This document shows positions 1-7,080 of a DNA stretch of 29,664 bases, in pieces. The translations under genes and the position numbers were made by a program. The notes beneath the pieces were generated by a model. That model was given only the letters and a program-made list of their open reading frames with translations, had not been told where the DNA came from and did no database searches. This DNA comes from Candidatus Sodaliphilus limicaballi (GTDB lineage Bacteria; Bacteroidota; Bacteroidia; Bacteroidales; Muribaculaceae). The DNA lies in contig JAGHSP010000410.1 of assembly GCA_018065815.1 (NCBI GenBank), forward strand, positions 1 through 29,664, given 5' to 3'. How positions within the stretch are numbered: the stretch's first letter is position 1; each line of letters opens with the position of its first letter.

Positions 1-23
1 ACCAACTCATACTTTAAGGATTT

Positions 24-1145
24 ATGAAAAATCAAATTTTAGCAATTGCCGGCGTGACGATGCTCGCGCTCGCATCGTGCACAAGCACAGCACCCGAGAG
101 CGGCCGTGCCGCAGCGTTTGAATCAACAGTAGAAGGCAAGGCAACAGCCCTTTACACCCTCAAGAACGCCAGTGGCGCCTATGTCGAGATCACCAACTAT
201 GGCGGCCGCGTGGTTTCTATCAACGTGCCCGACCGTGACGGCAAACTCACCGATGTGGTTCTGGGCTATGACAACATCGACGACTATGTGAACGACAAGC
301 CCGGCAACTTCGGTGCGCTCATAGGCCGCTACGGCAACCGCATCGAGAACGGCCAGTACGTGATCGACGGCGACACTTCCAAGCTCGAAGTGAACAACGG
401 CCCTCACACCCTCCACGGCGGCACAGTGGGCTATCACCACAGCGTGTGGGATGCTAAACAGCTGAGCGACTCTACACTCGAACTCACCCTCGAGGACAAA
501 GCCATAGGCGGTTTCCTGGGCAACGTCAACGTCAAGGTGCTCTACACCTTCACAGCCGACAACGCTCTGCGCATCGACTATGAGGCTACAACCGACAAGG
601 CTACTCACGTGAACCTCACCAACCACTCTTACTTCCACCTGAGCGGCGACCACAGCAAGGACGTGCTCGACCAGGAGGTGATGATTGCAGCCGACAGCAT
701 CACACCCATCGACAGCACCTTCATGACTCACGGCACCATGATGGCAGTAGAGGGCACCGCGTTCGACTTCCGCAAGGCAAAACCCGTGGGACAAGACATC
801 AACAAGGACGAGGAACAGCTCAAAAACGGCGCTGGCTATGACCACAACTTCGTGCTCAACACCCGCGGCGACCTGAGCAAGGTGTGCGCCACCGTATTCA
901 GCGCCAAGACCGGCATCCTCATGGAAGTGTTCACCACCGAGCCTGGCCTGCAATTCTACGTGGGTAACTTCCTCGACGGCACAGCCAAGGGCAAAGGCGG
1001 CGTAGCCTACCCCTATCGCGGCACAGTGGTGATGGAGACCCAGCACTACCCCAACTCGCCCAACCAGCCCGAATATCCCTCGACACTGCTCCGTCCCGGC
1101 GAGACCTACCACAGCACTTGCATCTACAAGTTCTCAACTAAATAA
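24..1145 (+). CDS. galM: Aldose 1-epimerase (mutarotase), predicted lipoprotein
   Basis: A 373-residue protein of the galactose mutarotase family, which interconverts alpha and beta anomers of aldoses. The N-terminus is a lipoprotein signal (hydrophobic stretch ending LASC, Cys at about residue 19), so it should be membrane-anchored and act outside the cytoplasm. Family motifs visible in order are NYGGRVVSINVPDR, GALIGRYGNRIENG (sugar-binding Asn-Arg), NNGPHTLHGG, NLTNHSYFHLSG (catalytic His region), GYDHNFVLN, and EVFTTEPGLQFYVGNF, which contains the catalytic Glu. Length is normal for bacterial lipoprotein mutarotases. A small secreted-protein gene follows after 26 bases, probably in the same transcript; the upstream part of the operon is outside the window. 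Substrate specificity cannot be read from the sequence. Confidence 0.93.
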   Translation: MKNQILAIAGVTMLALASCTSTAPESGRAAAFESTVEGKATALYTLKNASGAYVEITNYGGRVVSINVPDRDGKLTDVVLGYDNIDDYVNDKPGNFGALIGRYGNRIENGQYVIDGDTSKLEVNNGPHTLHGGTVGYHHSVWDAKQLSDSTLELTLEDKAIGGFLGNVNVKVLYTFTADNALRIDYEATTDKATHVNLTNHSYFHLSGDHSKDVLDQEVMIAADSITPIDSTFMTHGTMMAVEGTAFDFRKAKPVGQDINKDEEQLKNGAGYDHNFVLNTRGDLSKVCATVFSAKTGILMEVFTTEPGLQFYVGNFLDGTAKGKGGVAYPYRGTVVMETQHYPNSPNQPEYPSTLLRPGETYHSTCIYKFSTK

Positions 1146-1171
1146 ATATCCACATTAAATACTAACACAAA

Positions 1172-1663
1172 ATGAAAAAAACATTATTTGCATTAGTCGT
1201 GTCCATGATGGCTGCTATCGCCGGCAACGCTGCCGACTCTTTCACACTCGAATTGTGCTCGGCATCAATCAGCGGAAAATTCAGCGATAACATCTCTCCC
1301 TCACTGTTCTCACCCGACGGCACCAAGCTCACTATCGTCAAGGACAACGGCAGCGAGATAGATGTTGTGGTGAGCATACCCCTGGAGGCAGGCGACCCCG
1401 TACAAGTAAAGACTATCAACTACATGGAGGCCCAGTTCTCTTACTGGGACAAGGACGAGAATTCAATAGACATTGACCCCATCCCCTTCGACATGACCCA
1501 AGCTGGCGAACTGATCAGTTTCCTTGGCACCCAGCAAGACGAGAACACCCGTGTTAAGTCGTTCCGCTTCAAAGGCACCATCAAGAAAGCGCAATGGGAA
1601 GCCTTCAGCAAGGCATCTTCACAGTTCCTTAACATCATGGGCACATCCTTCACGCTAAAATAA
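1172..1663 (+). CDS. Small secreted protein of unknown function
   Basis: A 163-residue protein with a clear signal peptide (MKKTLFALVVSMMAAIAGNA, cleavage near residue 20) followed by a mature part rich in beta-prone, polar segments with no Cys pair or catalytic motif that I recognise. It starts 26 bases after the aldose epimerase stop and is followed by a hairpin, so the two are probably co-transcribed. Codon use and GC content match the epimerase. I do not recognise the family; a periplasmic or surface beta-sandwich protein is a guess. Reading frame, signal peptide and spacing support a real gene. Confidence 0.75.
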   Translation: MKKTLFALVVSMMAAIAGNAADSFTLELCSASISGKFSDNISPSLFSPDGTKLTIVKDNGSEIDVVVSIPLEAGDPVQVKTINYMEAQFSYWDKDENSIDIDPIPFDMTQAGELISFLGTQQDENTRVKSFRFKGTIKKAQWEAFSKASSQFLNIMGTSFTLK

Positions 1664-1690
1664 ACGCGGAGAACAACATCACTAACACAA

Positions 1691-1728
1691 GGCCCTGCAA
1701 CCCCACCAGTTGCAGGGCTTAATGTTTC
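1691..1728 (+). terminator. Hairpin terminator after the epimerase / secreted-protein pair
   Basis: The arms GCCCTGCAA (1692-1700) and TTGCAGGGC (1710-1718) form a perfect 9-base-pair stem with a 9-base loop, followed by TTAATGTTTC. The T tract is weak, but the position 28 bases after the stop codon fits a transcription terminator. Confidence 0.65.
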
Positions 1729-1917
1729 TCGTGCAATGTCACCAGCACAGCAACTACACCCATGGGGGCTTCAACCGCGATTTTGTCACACCCTCGTGTA
1801 GGCTTTCAGCCCCTCATTGTCAAATATTTTTCAACAAAAAATCTGTGAGATCATAGAAATCCGCGCGGGGAGCTCCATTGGTGAATAGTTACGATTTCCT
1901 TAGAAAATATTATTCAA
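1729..1917. other. Intergenic region without a recognisable gene
   Basis: About 190 bases with no convincing reading frame. It contains the motif TGTGAGATC followed after 6 bases by ATCCGCGCGGGG (about 1845-1870). A related sequence in inverse orientation occurs near 29619-29645, which suggests a dispersed extragenic element. The promoter of the next gene begins at its end. Confidence 0.4.
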
Positions 1918-1918
1918 T

Positions 1919-1949
1919 TTGGCAATATGGCTTGTTTGGTGTAACTTTG
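1919..1949 (+). promoter_or_regulatory. Bacteroidetes-type promoter of GH25 gene 1
   Basis: A TTG at 1919-1921 (-33 element) is followed after exactly 20 bases by TAACTTTG at 1942-1949, which matches the Bacteroidetes -7 consensus TAnnTTTG. Transcription would begin around 1956, leaving a leader of roughly 15 bases before the ATG at 1970. The TTG that could be read as an upstream start codon is therefore the -33 box. Confidence 0.8.
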
Positions 1950-1969
1950 TAGAAACTTTGCTTTACAGT

Positions 1970-3628
1970 ATGCGTGCATTGCTCAACATATTGCTGGCCA
2001 TGATGGTGACAGTTAGTTGCTTGGGAGCCCCCGTGCAACTGGCCGAGGCGTTGCCGGTTGACGCCACCTCACAGCAAGCCAAGAAGCAAACGGTGCCGCC
2101 ACCGCCAGCCAAGGCCAAGGACGTGAAACCCGAAGTGCCGCAACCACACGACAAAGCACGAAGCAACGACAAGACAACAGAGAAACCCGCTGAAAACAAG
2201 GCCGAAAACAAAGTTGAGAACAAGGCCGAGAAACCCGCAGCACAGCAAGGCAACGTGACTAAGGTCACCACTGTGGATATGAGCTACGACGGCATCGACG
2301 TGTCACGACACCAGAAGACCATCGACTGGGACGTCATCGCCGCCGACAAGAAAGTGAAATACGTCTATGTAAAAGCCACAGAGGGCCAGACGTTTACCGA
2401 CCCTAATTTCAGGCAAAACCTTGAAAACGCCCGCCGCGTGGGCATCAAGGTGGGCAGTTACCACTTCCTGCGCACAGGGTCGTCAATCCAGTCGCAATTT
2501 GAGAACTTCACCCGCGCGGTGAAGAAAAACGAGCAAGACCTCCTGCCACTGCTCGACGTGGAGGTGCGCCAAGGATGGAGCAACCAGCAGCTGCGCGACA
2601 GCGTGAAGCTGTTTTGCGACCTGCTCGAGAACCATTATGGCTGCAAGCCCATGATTTATACCAGCAGTTCATTCTTCAACAACATCCTGGGACGCCTATT
2701 TGCCGACTACCCCCTGTTCATCGCCCGCTATGCAGCCAACGAGCCCCGTCTCGACAACGGAGCCAACTGGACGCTGTGGCAGTTCAGCGACAAGGGGCGC
2801 ATGCGCGGCATTGACCATGCTGTGGATTTGAGCCGCTTCAACAAGGGATGCACCATCAAGGACATTCTCATGAAGGACAGCAAGATGAGCCACCAGAAGC
2901 GACGCAACGCCGACGTGGTGGACAAATCGCGCGAGAAACCCGCGGCTGTCAACGTGAAGAAAGAAGCTCCCGCAATGTCGAAAGCACAGGAAAAAGAACT
3001 CAAGAAAAAGCAAGAAAAGGAACGCAAGGAGCGTGAGCGCGCCGAGAAACTGGCACAAGAAGAGGCCAAGAAACGCGAGGCCCAGGCTCAAAAGGAACAA
3101 CGCGAGCGCGAGCAGCAAGAAGCCAAGGCACGCGCCGTGCGCAAACGTGTGACCAACAGCATCAGCGATGCCGAGGCAGCAAAACTTGCACGCGAGAAGG
3201 CCAAAGAGCTTGAAAAAGAGGCCAAAGAACGCGAGAAGGCCGAGAAACAGGCTGCCAAGGAGCGTGAGCGTGCCGAGAAGCAAGCGGCCAAAGAGCGCGA
3301 GCGCGAAGAAAAAGAGGCGCAGAAAAAGGTCGATAAACTCGTGAAAGAGGAAATAAAGAAACAAGAAAAAGCCGAAGAAGAAGCTGCGAAGGAAGAAGCC
3401 CGCCAGAAGGCTATCGCCGAGAAACGTGCACAAGCACAAGCCAAGGCGCAAGCCGAGCTCGAGGCCGAAGCACAAGCCGAGGCAGCAAAGAAAGCCAAGC
3501 AGCAGCAAAGGCAAGAACAAAAGTCGAAACTGCAGCGGCAGAAGGCAGCCAGCGACACATGCAAAACCCAGTCAACCGCCACTCCCACACGCAAACGCAC
3601 CAACAAGAGTTCGGCCGACAACGACTGA
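1970..3628 (+). CDS. Secreted GH25 muramidase-like protein with long charged coiled-coil tail
   Basis: A 552-residue protein. Residues 1-20 are a hydrophobic export signal (possibly lipoprotein, Cys at 17, but the lipobox TVSC is poor). Residues 35-100 are a Pro/Lys/Glu linker with ENKAEN-type repeats. Residues 107-290 are a complete GH25 lysozyme domain with YDGIDVSRHQ, YVYVKATEG, VGSYHFLR, LLPLLDVE (catalytic acids near 196/198), KPMIYTSSSFF, LFIARYA and WTLWQFSD. GH25 enzymes cleave the N-acetylmuramic acid to N-acetylglucosamine bond of peptidoglycan. Residues 310-552 are almost entirely Lys, Glu, Ala, Gln and Arg and should form a long single helix or coiled coil. The start was placed at 1970 because a consensus promoter covers the earlier in-frame TTG. 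A second GH25 gene follows after 39 bases. The tail could anchor the enzyme to the wall or oligomerise it; that is inference. Confidence 0.88.
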   Translation: MRALLNILLAMMVTVSCLGAPVQLAEALPVDATSQQAKKQTVPPPPAKAKDVKPEVPQPHDKARSNDKTTEKPAENKAENKVENKAEKPAAQQGNVTKVTTVDMSYDGIDVSRHQKTIDWDVIAADKKVKYVYVKATEGQTFTDPNFRQNLENARRVGIKVGSYHFLRTGSSIQSQFENFTRAVKKNEQDLLPLLDVEVRQGWSNQQLRDSVKLFCDLLENHYGCKPMIYTSSSFFNNILGRLFADYPLFIARYAANEPRLDNGANWTLWQFSDKGRMRGIDHAVDLSRFNKGCTIKDILMKDSKMSHQKRRNADVVDKSREKPAAVNVKKEAPAMSKAQEKELKKKQEKERKERERAEKLAQEEAKKREAQAQKEQREREQQEAKARAVRKRVTNSISDAEAAKLAREKAKELEKEAKEREKAEKQAAKERERAEKQAAKEREREEKEAQKKVDKLVKEEIKKQEKAEEEAAKEEARQKAIAEKRAQAQAKAQAELEAEAQAEAAKKAKQQQRQEQKSKLQRQKAASDTCKTQSTATPTRKRTNKSSADND

Positions 3629-3667
3629 TTCCACACGCCGAGTGTAGCAAAACGACCTACCCCTAGC

Positions 3668-4354
3668 ATGAATAAATCGGTTCACATATTGCTCCTCGTG
3701 GCACTGGCACTCGTCATTGCCGCCTGCAACAACGCCCCGCACAAGAACAAAGCATCAGGCCCCTACTCCGGCATCGACGTGTCGCGCCATCAGAAGGAGA
3801 TAGACTGGACCAAGGTGGGCTGCGACTCGTGCGTCACGTTTGTTTACATCAAGGCGACCGAAGGCGCCACGATAGTCGATCCGCACTATGCCGCCAACGT
3901 GGCAGGCGCTCACAGCGAGGGCATCATGGTGGGCAGTTACCATTTCTTCTCCTCTACCTCGCCCGTCAAGGCACAGTTTGACAACTTCATGCGTGCGACA
4001 CGCGGCCACAAGCAGGACCTTATCCCCATGATTGATGTGGAAAAACAAGGCAAATTCTCACGCTCGCAACTCATCGACAGCGTGGCGAAGCTCGCCCTGA
4101 TGATGGAACAGCAATTCAAGCGCAAGCCCATGATTTACTCCACCATGGACTTCTACAACTCCTATCTGGCACCGCAATTCAACGCCTATCCCCTCTACAT
4201 AGGCCGCTACTCCACCGCCAAGCCGCAACTCAAATGGGGCGGCAAATACACCATCTGGCAATACACCGAGCACGGCATCATCACCGGAATCAACAAGCAT
4301 GTGGACCTGTGCACATTCAACGACGACAAGTCGCTCGAAGACATCTCGTTATAA
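3668..4354 (+). CDS. GH25 muramidase-like lipoprotein
   Basis: A 228-residue paralogue of the preceding protein, without its linker and tail. The N-terminus is a lipoprotein signal ending VIAAC (Cys at 20). The GH25 domain fills the rest: YSGIDVSRHQKEIDW, FVYIKATEGAT, VGSYHFF, LIPMIDVE (catalytic acids), KPMIYSTMDFYNSYL, LYIGRYS, YTIWQYTEHG and HVDLCTFN. It probably acts on peptidoglycan at a membrane surface. The 39-base gap to the upstream gene, with no promoter match, suggests an operon of two duplicated muramidases. Its TAA stop lies inside the target duplication of the MITE that follows. Start chosen by the signal peptide. Confidence 0.9.
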   Translation: MNKSVHILLLVALALVIAACNNAPHKNKASGPYSGIDVSRHQKEIDWTKVGCDSCVTFVYIKATEGATIVDPHYAANVAGAHSEGIMVGSYHFFSSTSPVKAQFDNFMRATRGHKQDLIPMIDVEKQGKFSRSQLIDSVAKLALMMEQQFKRKPMIYSTMDFYNSYLAPQFNAYPLYIGRYSTAKPQLKWGGKYTIWQYTEHGIITGINKHVDLCTFNDDKSLEDISL

Positions 4355-4676
4355 TTAATTGGTAATGTCCGGTTAAAGTTGCGAGAGTTGTACTAACTTC
4401 TCCAAACATTGTCAGTTACGACACTTTGGTATAACCGGGGCTTGGTATAGAATAAAAAAAAGAAAATGATTTTTTTAGTTTATATGGCCCACGCCAAGAA
4501 CCGTGCCCGTGCCGCGACCAGCGAACCTTCCCTTAAAACGGAGGACTCCGCCCTCAAAATGATAATACACTATCTGTGAGGTAATTCCATTTTGCTTGCA
4601 GAGCAAGCTATTTTCTAAGCATGAAAATCAAAATAAAAATATTTTCTTTTTTTACCGGACGACAATAATAATTAAT
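4351..4676 (+). mobile_element. MITE-like element, long copy, with target duplication
   Basis: Flanking direct repeats ATAATTAAT occur at 4351-4359 and 4668-4676. Between them lies a roughly 308-base element with terminal inverted repeats (left TGTCCGGTTAAA, right TTTTTTTACCGGAC). It is nearly identical, in reverse orientation, to the element at 25618-25842, but carries about 100 extra bases in the middle (about 4497-4596). There is no transposase frame, so it is a non-autonomous element. The long target duplication is consistent with IS4-type transposases (established for that family). An internal palindrome GCTTGC-AGA-GCAAGC is present near 4594-4608. The duplication contains the stop codons of both convergent flanking genes. 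Confidence 0.82.
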
Positions 4677-5232
4677 GCATCTTGACAAACAAGGCAACGG
4701 CCAGCGCCACAAGCACTAAAATCATCAAGCATCCGCTACAATTCAGCGAGCAGCTGTGAGTCTTCATCCCCTTGGTAAACTCGGGGGGAGCAGATGGTGC
4801 GTCGGGGTCATATTTATCAAGAAATCCGCCAGGCAGATTGGTGTTGTGCGGAATGAGGATTGTGCGCGGAGCGCCGCCGTTTTCGGGTCCCACGACACCA
4901 TTTTCCTCAAGCTGTCGCATGATTTCCTGCGCCCGCTCAATGGGGATGTCGAAGTAGTGTGCAAGCATGACCGGTGTGATGGCGTTGCATGTGATGACAT
5001 AGTCAACCGCAGCGTCATACAGCGGGTCGCGCGCGAAGCAGTCATCGGCGGGCTGCTCGGGGTCGTCATCGGCAAGATGAAGGCTGCCGTCGCTCATCGC
5101 CATGTAGGCATAGTCGCCCACAATCTCCAGGGCGCTGCCGCACTGCCCGCAAGCAACCTTATATTGCGCCGCAGCAAGTTCTTCTATGCTATATTCCAGC
5201 GGTTTCCCGCACTTGGGACAAGTGTATTTCAT
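4672..5232 (-). CDS. Zinc ribbon / FtsK-gamma-like winged helix / C-terminal membrane anchor protein
   Basis: A 186-residue protein starting MKYTCPKCGKP; a longer frame exists upstream but lies across the promoter. Residues 5-31 form a zinc ribbon (Cys 5, 8, 28, 31). Residues 69-127 closely resemble the gamma domain of the DNA translocase FtsK (DPLYDAAVDYVI, then RAQEIMRQLEENGVVGP and PRTILI), a winged helix that in FtsK reads KOPS sequences. Residues 169-184 are a hydrophobic segment, the predicted membrane anchor, preceded by a Cys-rich stretch CSLNCSGC. There is no ATPase motor. A membrane-tethered DNA-binding protein is the simplest reading; chromosome positioning or regulation are inferences. 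Convergent with the GH25 genes, with its stop codon in the MITE target duplication. Confidence 0.78.
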   Translation of the reverse strand: MKYTCPKCGKPLEYSIEELAAAQYKVACGQCGSALEIVGDYAYMAMSDGSLHLADDDPEQPADDCFARDPLYDAAVDYVITCNAITPVMLAHYFDIPIERAQEIMRQLEENGVVGPENGGAPRTILIPHNTNLPGGFLDKYDPDAPSAPPEFTKGMKTHSCSLNCSGCLMILVLVALAVALFVKMH

Positions 5233-5258
5233 TGTGCAAGTATCTATTCTTTTGAGTG

Positions 5259-5266
5259 CAAAGATA
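5259..5266 (-). promoter_or_regulatory. -7 promoter element of the zinc-ribbon gene
   Basis: On the minus strand the sequence reads TATCTTTG, an exact match to TAnnTTTG, about 26 bases before the ATG at 5232. I do not see a TTG at the expected distance upstream. The element supports the shorter start of this gene. Confidence 0.6.
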
Positions 5267-5404
5267 CAAAAATTGGGCCAAACATCGCACCACCACCGCA
5301 TTGTATTTTACACAGCACCATGGAATCAACCACCAAAATCAAATTATTTGTCGGATTTCATCACTTTTATATGACTTTGCACTCTAAATAAACAACTTAC
5401 AAGA

Positions 5405-5593
5405 ATGGACAAATATATACCGAGATTGATAAACCGTCTGTTCAAGAACATACTTAAAATCGGGGTTGCTATTCATGTTGTATTTGTATTTTTGGGTCAC
5501 ACGACTGTCTCTATCAGAGTATGGGGGCCTATCTGCACTGGGGGACGGAGACCTGGCTGCTTGTTTTTGTTAAAGCAGAACGACACCATGTAA
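5405..5593 (+). CDS. Doubtful small membrane ORF (62 aa)
   Basis: A 62-codon frame starting MDKYIPRLINRLFKNILKIG with one hydrophobic stretch (about residues 18-36). It is preceded by TTTG, 21 bases, TGACTTTG (5348-5376), which resembles a promoter with one -7 mismatch. The last third overlaps the end of the minus-strand ATPase gene and reads as antisense of it, so it may be a decayed gene start or chance. No family recognised. Confidence 0.2.
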   Translation: MDKYIPRLINRLFKNILKIGVAIHVVFVFLGHTTVSIRVWGPICTGGRRPGCLFLLKQNDTM

Positions 5594-7068
5594 CCCACGG
5601 GGCGATTAAAGTAGTCGAGATATTGCGCCAGTTGTTCCTCGCCACGGGTATTGTAGCTCTCGCCACGCCATATTTTCATCTCGACCACATATTCGTGACC
5701 ATGATAATTGATAATGAGGTCGGTTCGGGTCTCATCGCGAGTCTGAGCCTCAACGTAATAATGACCATCTCCATTGAGAATGGGACGCAGGTAGAGCAAG
5801 AACTGCTTGCGGCCCTGATTCTCAACAAACTTGTAGTCCATCGTGCCATCCTGAGTGCGGAATATCTCGTTGAAGTGCTCAGCAAACTTGCTCAACAGCA
5901 CCGGCATGTCCAATTCATCGCCTTTGACAAAGCCGGATTTATCGATTGACCCTTCAAGGTAAATCGACGAATTACGCTCCTCGGCCATGAACAGTTCATA
6001 CAGAACAGTTTCCAGTATGCGATTTTGTAACTTCACATTACCGTTTTCCACAACAACGAAAGCGAACATCTCGCTTAACTGCATAAACTTCTCAAAAGGG
6101 TTGAACTTAATAAGTTGGCCATTAAACAATATGGCTTGCAGCAAGGCTTTTAGTTCCGGGAATTGCATCAGATTCTTTGACATGTCGTCAAAGAGAGTGT
6201 TGCGTTCGCTTATCAAAACCTTGTGTGCGTTGATAAATCCACCATGGCTCCAATCGCCTTGTTCATCCATGAGCATGCACAGGCGAGACACCAAGAACGG
6301 GTAACCGCTGGTGTATTCCCTGAGCCATTTAGCCACCAGTGCAGTGTCCATCCCGGTGTGGTGGTCACATTCATACTCATCGAGCATACCCTTGATGCCA
6401 TCTTCCTGTAAACTCATGTCCACATTGAACGGTGCCGCGATATTCCACGGCGAGTTGTACTGGTGATCTTGTTCACCACGCATCTTCAGTTTAAGATTCT
6501 TTACATCATAAACACCAGCAAGAATCACCGACTGGAATGTGGGGGCAACGTTTCTCTTGAGGAACATGCTGCGCAACACACCCAGAAGTTTCAGAAATGT
6601 AGGATAATTACCAGCCTGGTCAACCTCGTCTATCATGAGGACGACAGGCTTAGAGTTGCGATGGCACACTTCACCCACAAACCTAATCAAGTCCTTGAAA
6701 CTGCATTTCTCGCTATGTTCTGATTCAAAGGATTTAATATATTCCTCAGTCGCTTTATCAAGACTTTTAAGTTCTTTCCAAGCAAAACAGCTGGCGATGA
6801 GTTCCACAAAGGTTGCATACAATGTGTCCTCGTCCTTGAAACACGAATCAGAAAGTGACTCAAAACTGATGCTGAACACGCAATAGTAATCGCACAAGCG
6901 AGTCGCAACGCCTTCAAGCGTAGTCGTTTTGCCATATTGGCGACCGCGATTGATACAAAAGTAGTCGCCCTGGGCTATCATCTTGCGTATGATCTCCACC
7001 CGCTCGGTGATATCTACCATATAGTGTTCATTGGGACGGCAAGTGCCCGTGATGTTGAATCTTTTCAT
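5497..7068 (-). CDS. AAA ATPase with C-terminal PD-(D/E)XK nuclease-like domain (type 1)
   Basis: A 523-residue protein of a family widespread and often multicopy in Bacteroidales, usually annotated as AAA ATPase. It shows a family-typical Walker A NRGRQYGKTTT (about 40-50), a Walker B PVVLMIDEVDQ (about 141-151) and a C-terminal nuclease-like core with an Asp near 450 (RTDLIINY) and a Glu-x-Lys near 463-465 (YVVEMKIW), followed by a Gln helix (EEQLAQYLDYF). All key residues of the PD-(D/E)XK fold appear present. Its start lies 12 bases after the ispG stop on the same strand, so it may be co-transcribed with purE-ispG. The coding region is visibly AT-richer than ispG, which suggests separate acquisition. 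The cellular role of this family is not established; defence or DNA metabolism is inference. Confidence 0.82.
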   Translation of the reverse strand: MKRFNITGTCRPNEHYMVDITERVEIIRKMIAQGDYFCINRGRQYGKTTTLEGVATRLCDYYCVFSISFESLSDSCFKDEDTLYATFVELIASCFAWKELKSLDKATEEYIKSFESEHSEKCSFKDLIRFVGEVCHRNSKPVVLMIDEVDQAGNYPTFLKLLGVLRSMFLKRNVAPTFQSVILAGVYDVKNLKLKMRGEQDHQYNSPWNIAAPFNVDMSLQEDGIKGMLDEYECDHHTGMDTALVAKWLREYTSGYPFLVSRLCMLMDEQGDWSHGGFINAHKVLISERNTLFDDMSKNLMQFPELKALLQAILFNGQLIKFNPFEKFMQLSEMFAFVVVENGNVKLQNRILETVLYELFMAEERNSSIYLEGSIDKSGFVKGDELDMPVLLSKFAEHFNEIFRTQDGTMDYKFVENQGRKQFLLYLRPILNGDGHYYVEAQTRDETRTDLIINYHGHEYVVEMKIWRGESYNTRGEEQLAQYLDYFNRPVGYMVSFCFNKNKQPGLRPPVQIGPHTLIETVV

Positions 7069-7080
7069 ATTGATTTTAAT

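Noticed and set aside
123..1112. A 329-codon open frame on the minus strand opposite the aldose epimerase gene
   Set aside because: It mirrors a GC-biased real gene, is rich in His and Val, has no motif, and the plus-strand frame has a full set of mutarotase motifs.
2696..3520. Leu/Phe-rich minus-strand frame that looks like a membrane protein
   Set aside because: It is the antisense of Lys/Glu/Ala codons in the GH25 tail; the apparent hydrophobicity is a by-product of that repeat composition.
3411..3647. Alternative-frame peptides rich in Lys, Arg and Gln over the end of GH25 gene 1
   Set aside because: Frame shadows of the low-complexity tail, with no start context of their own.
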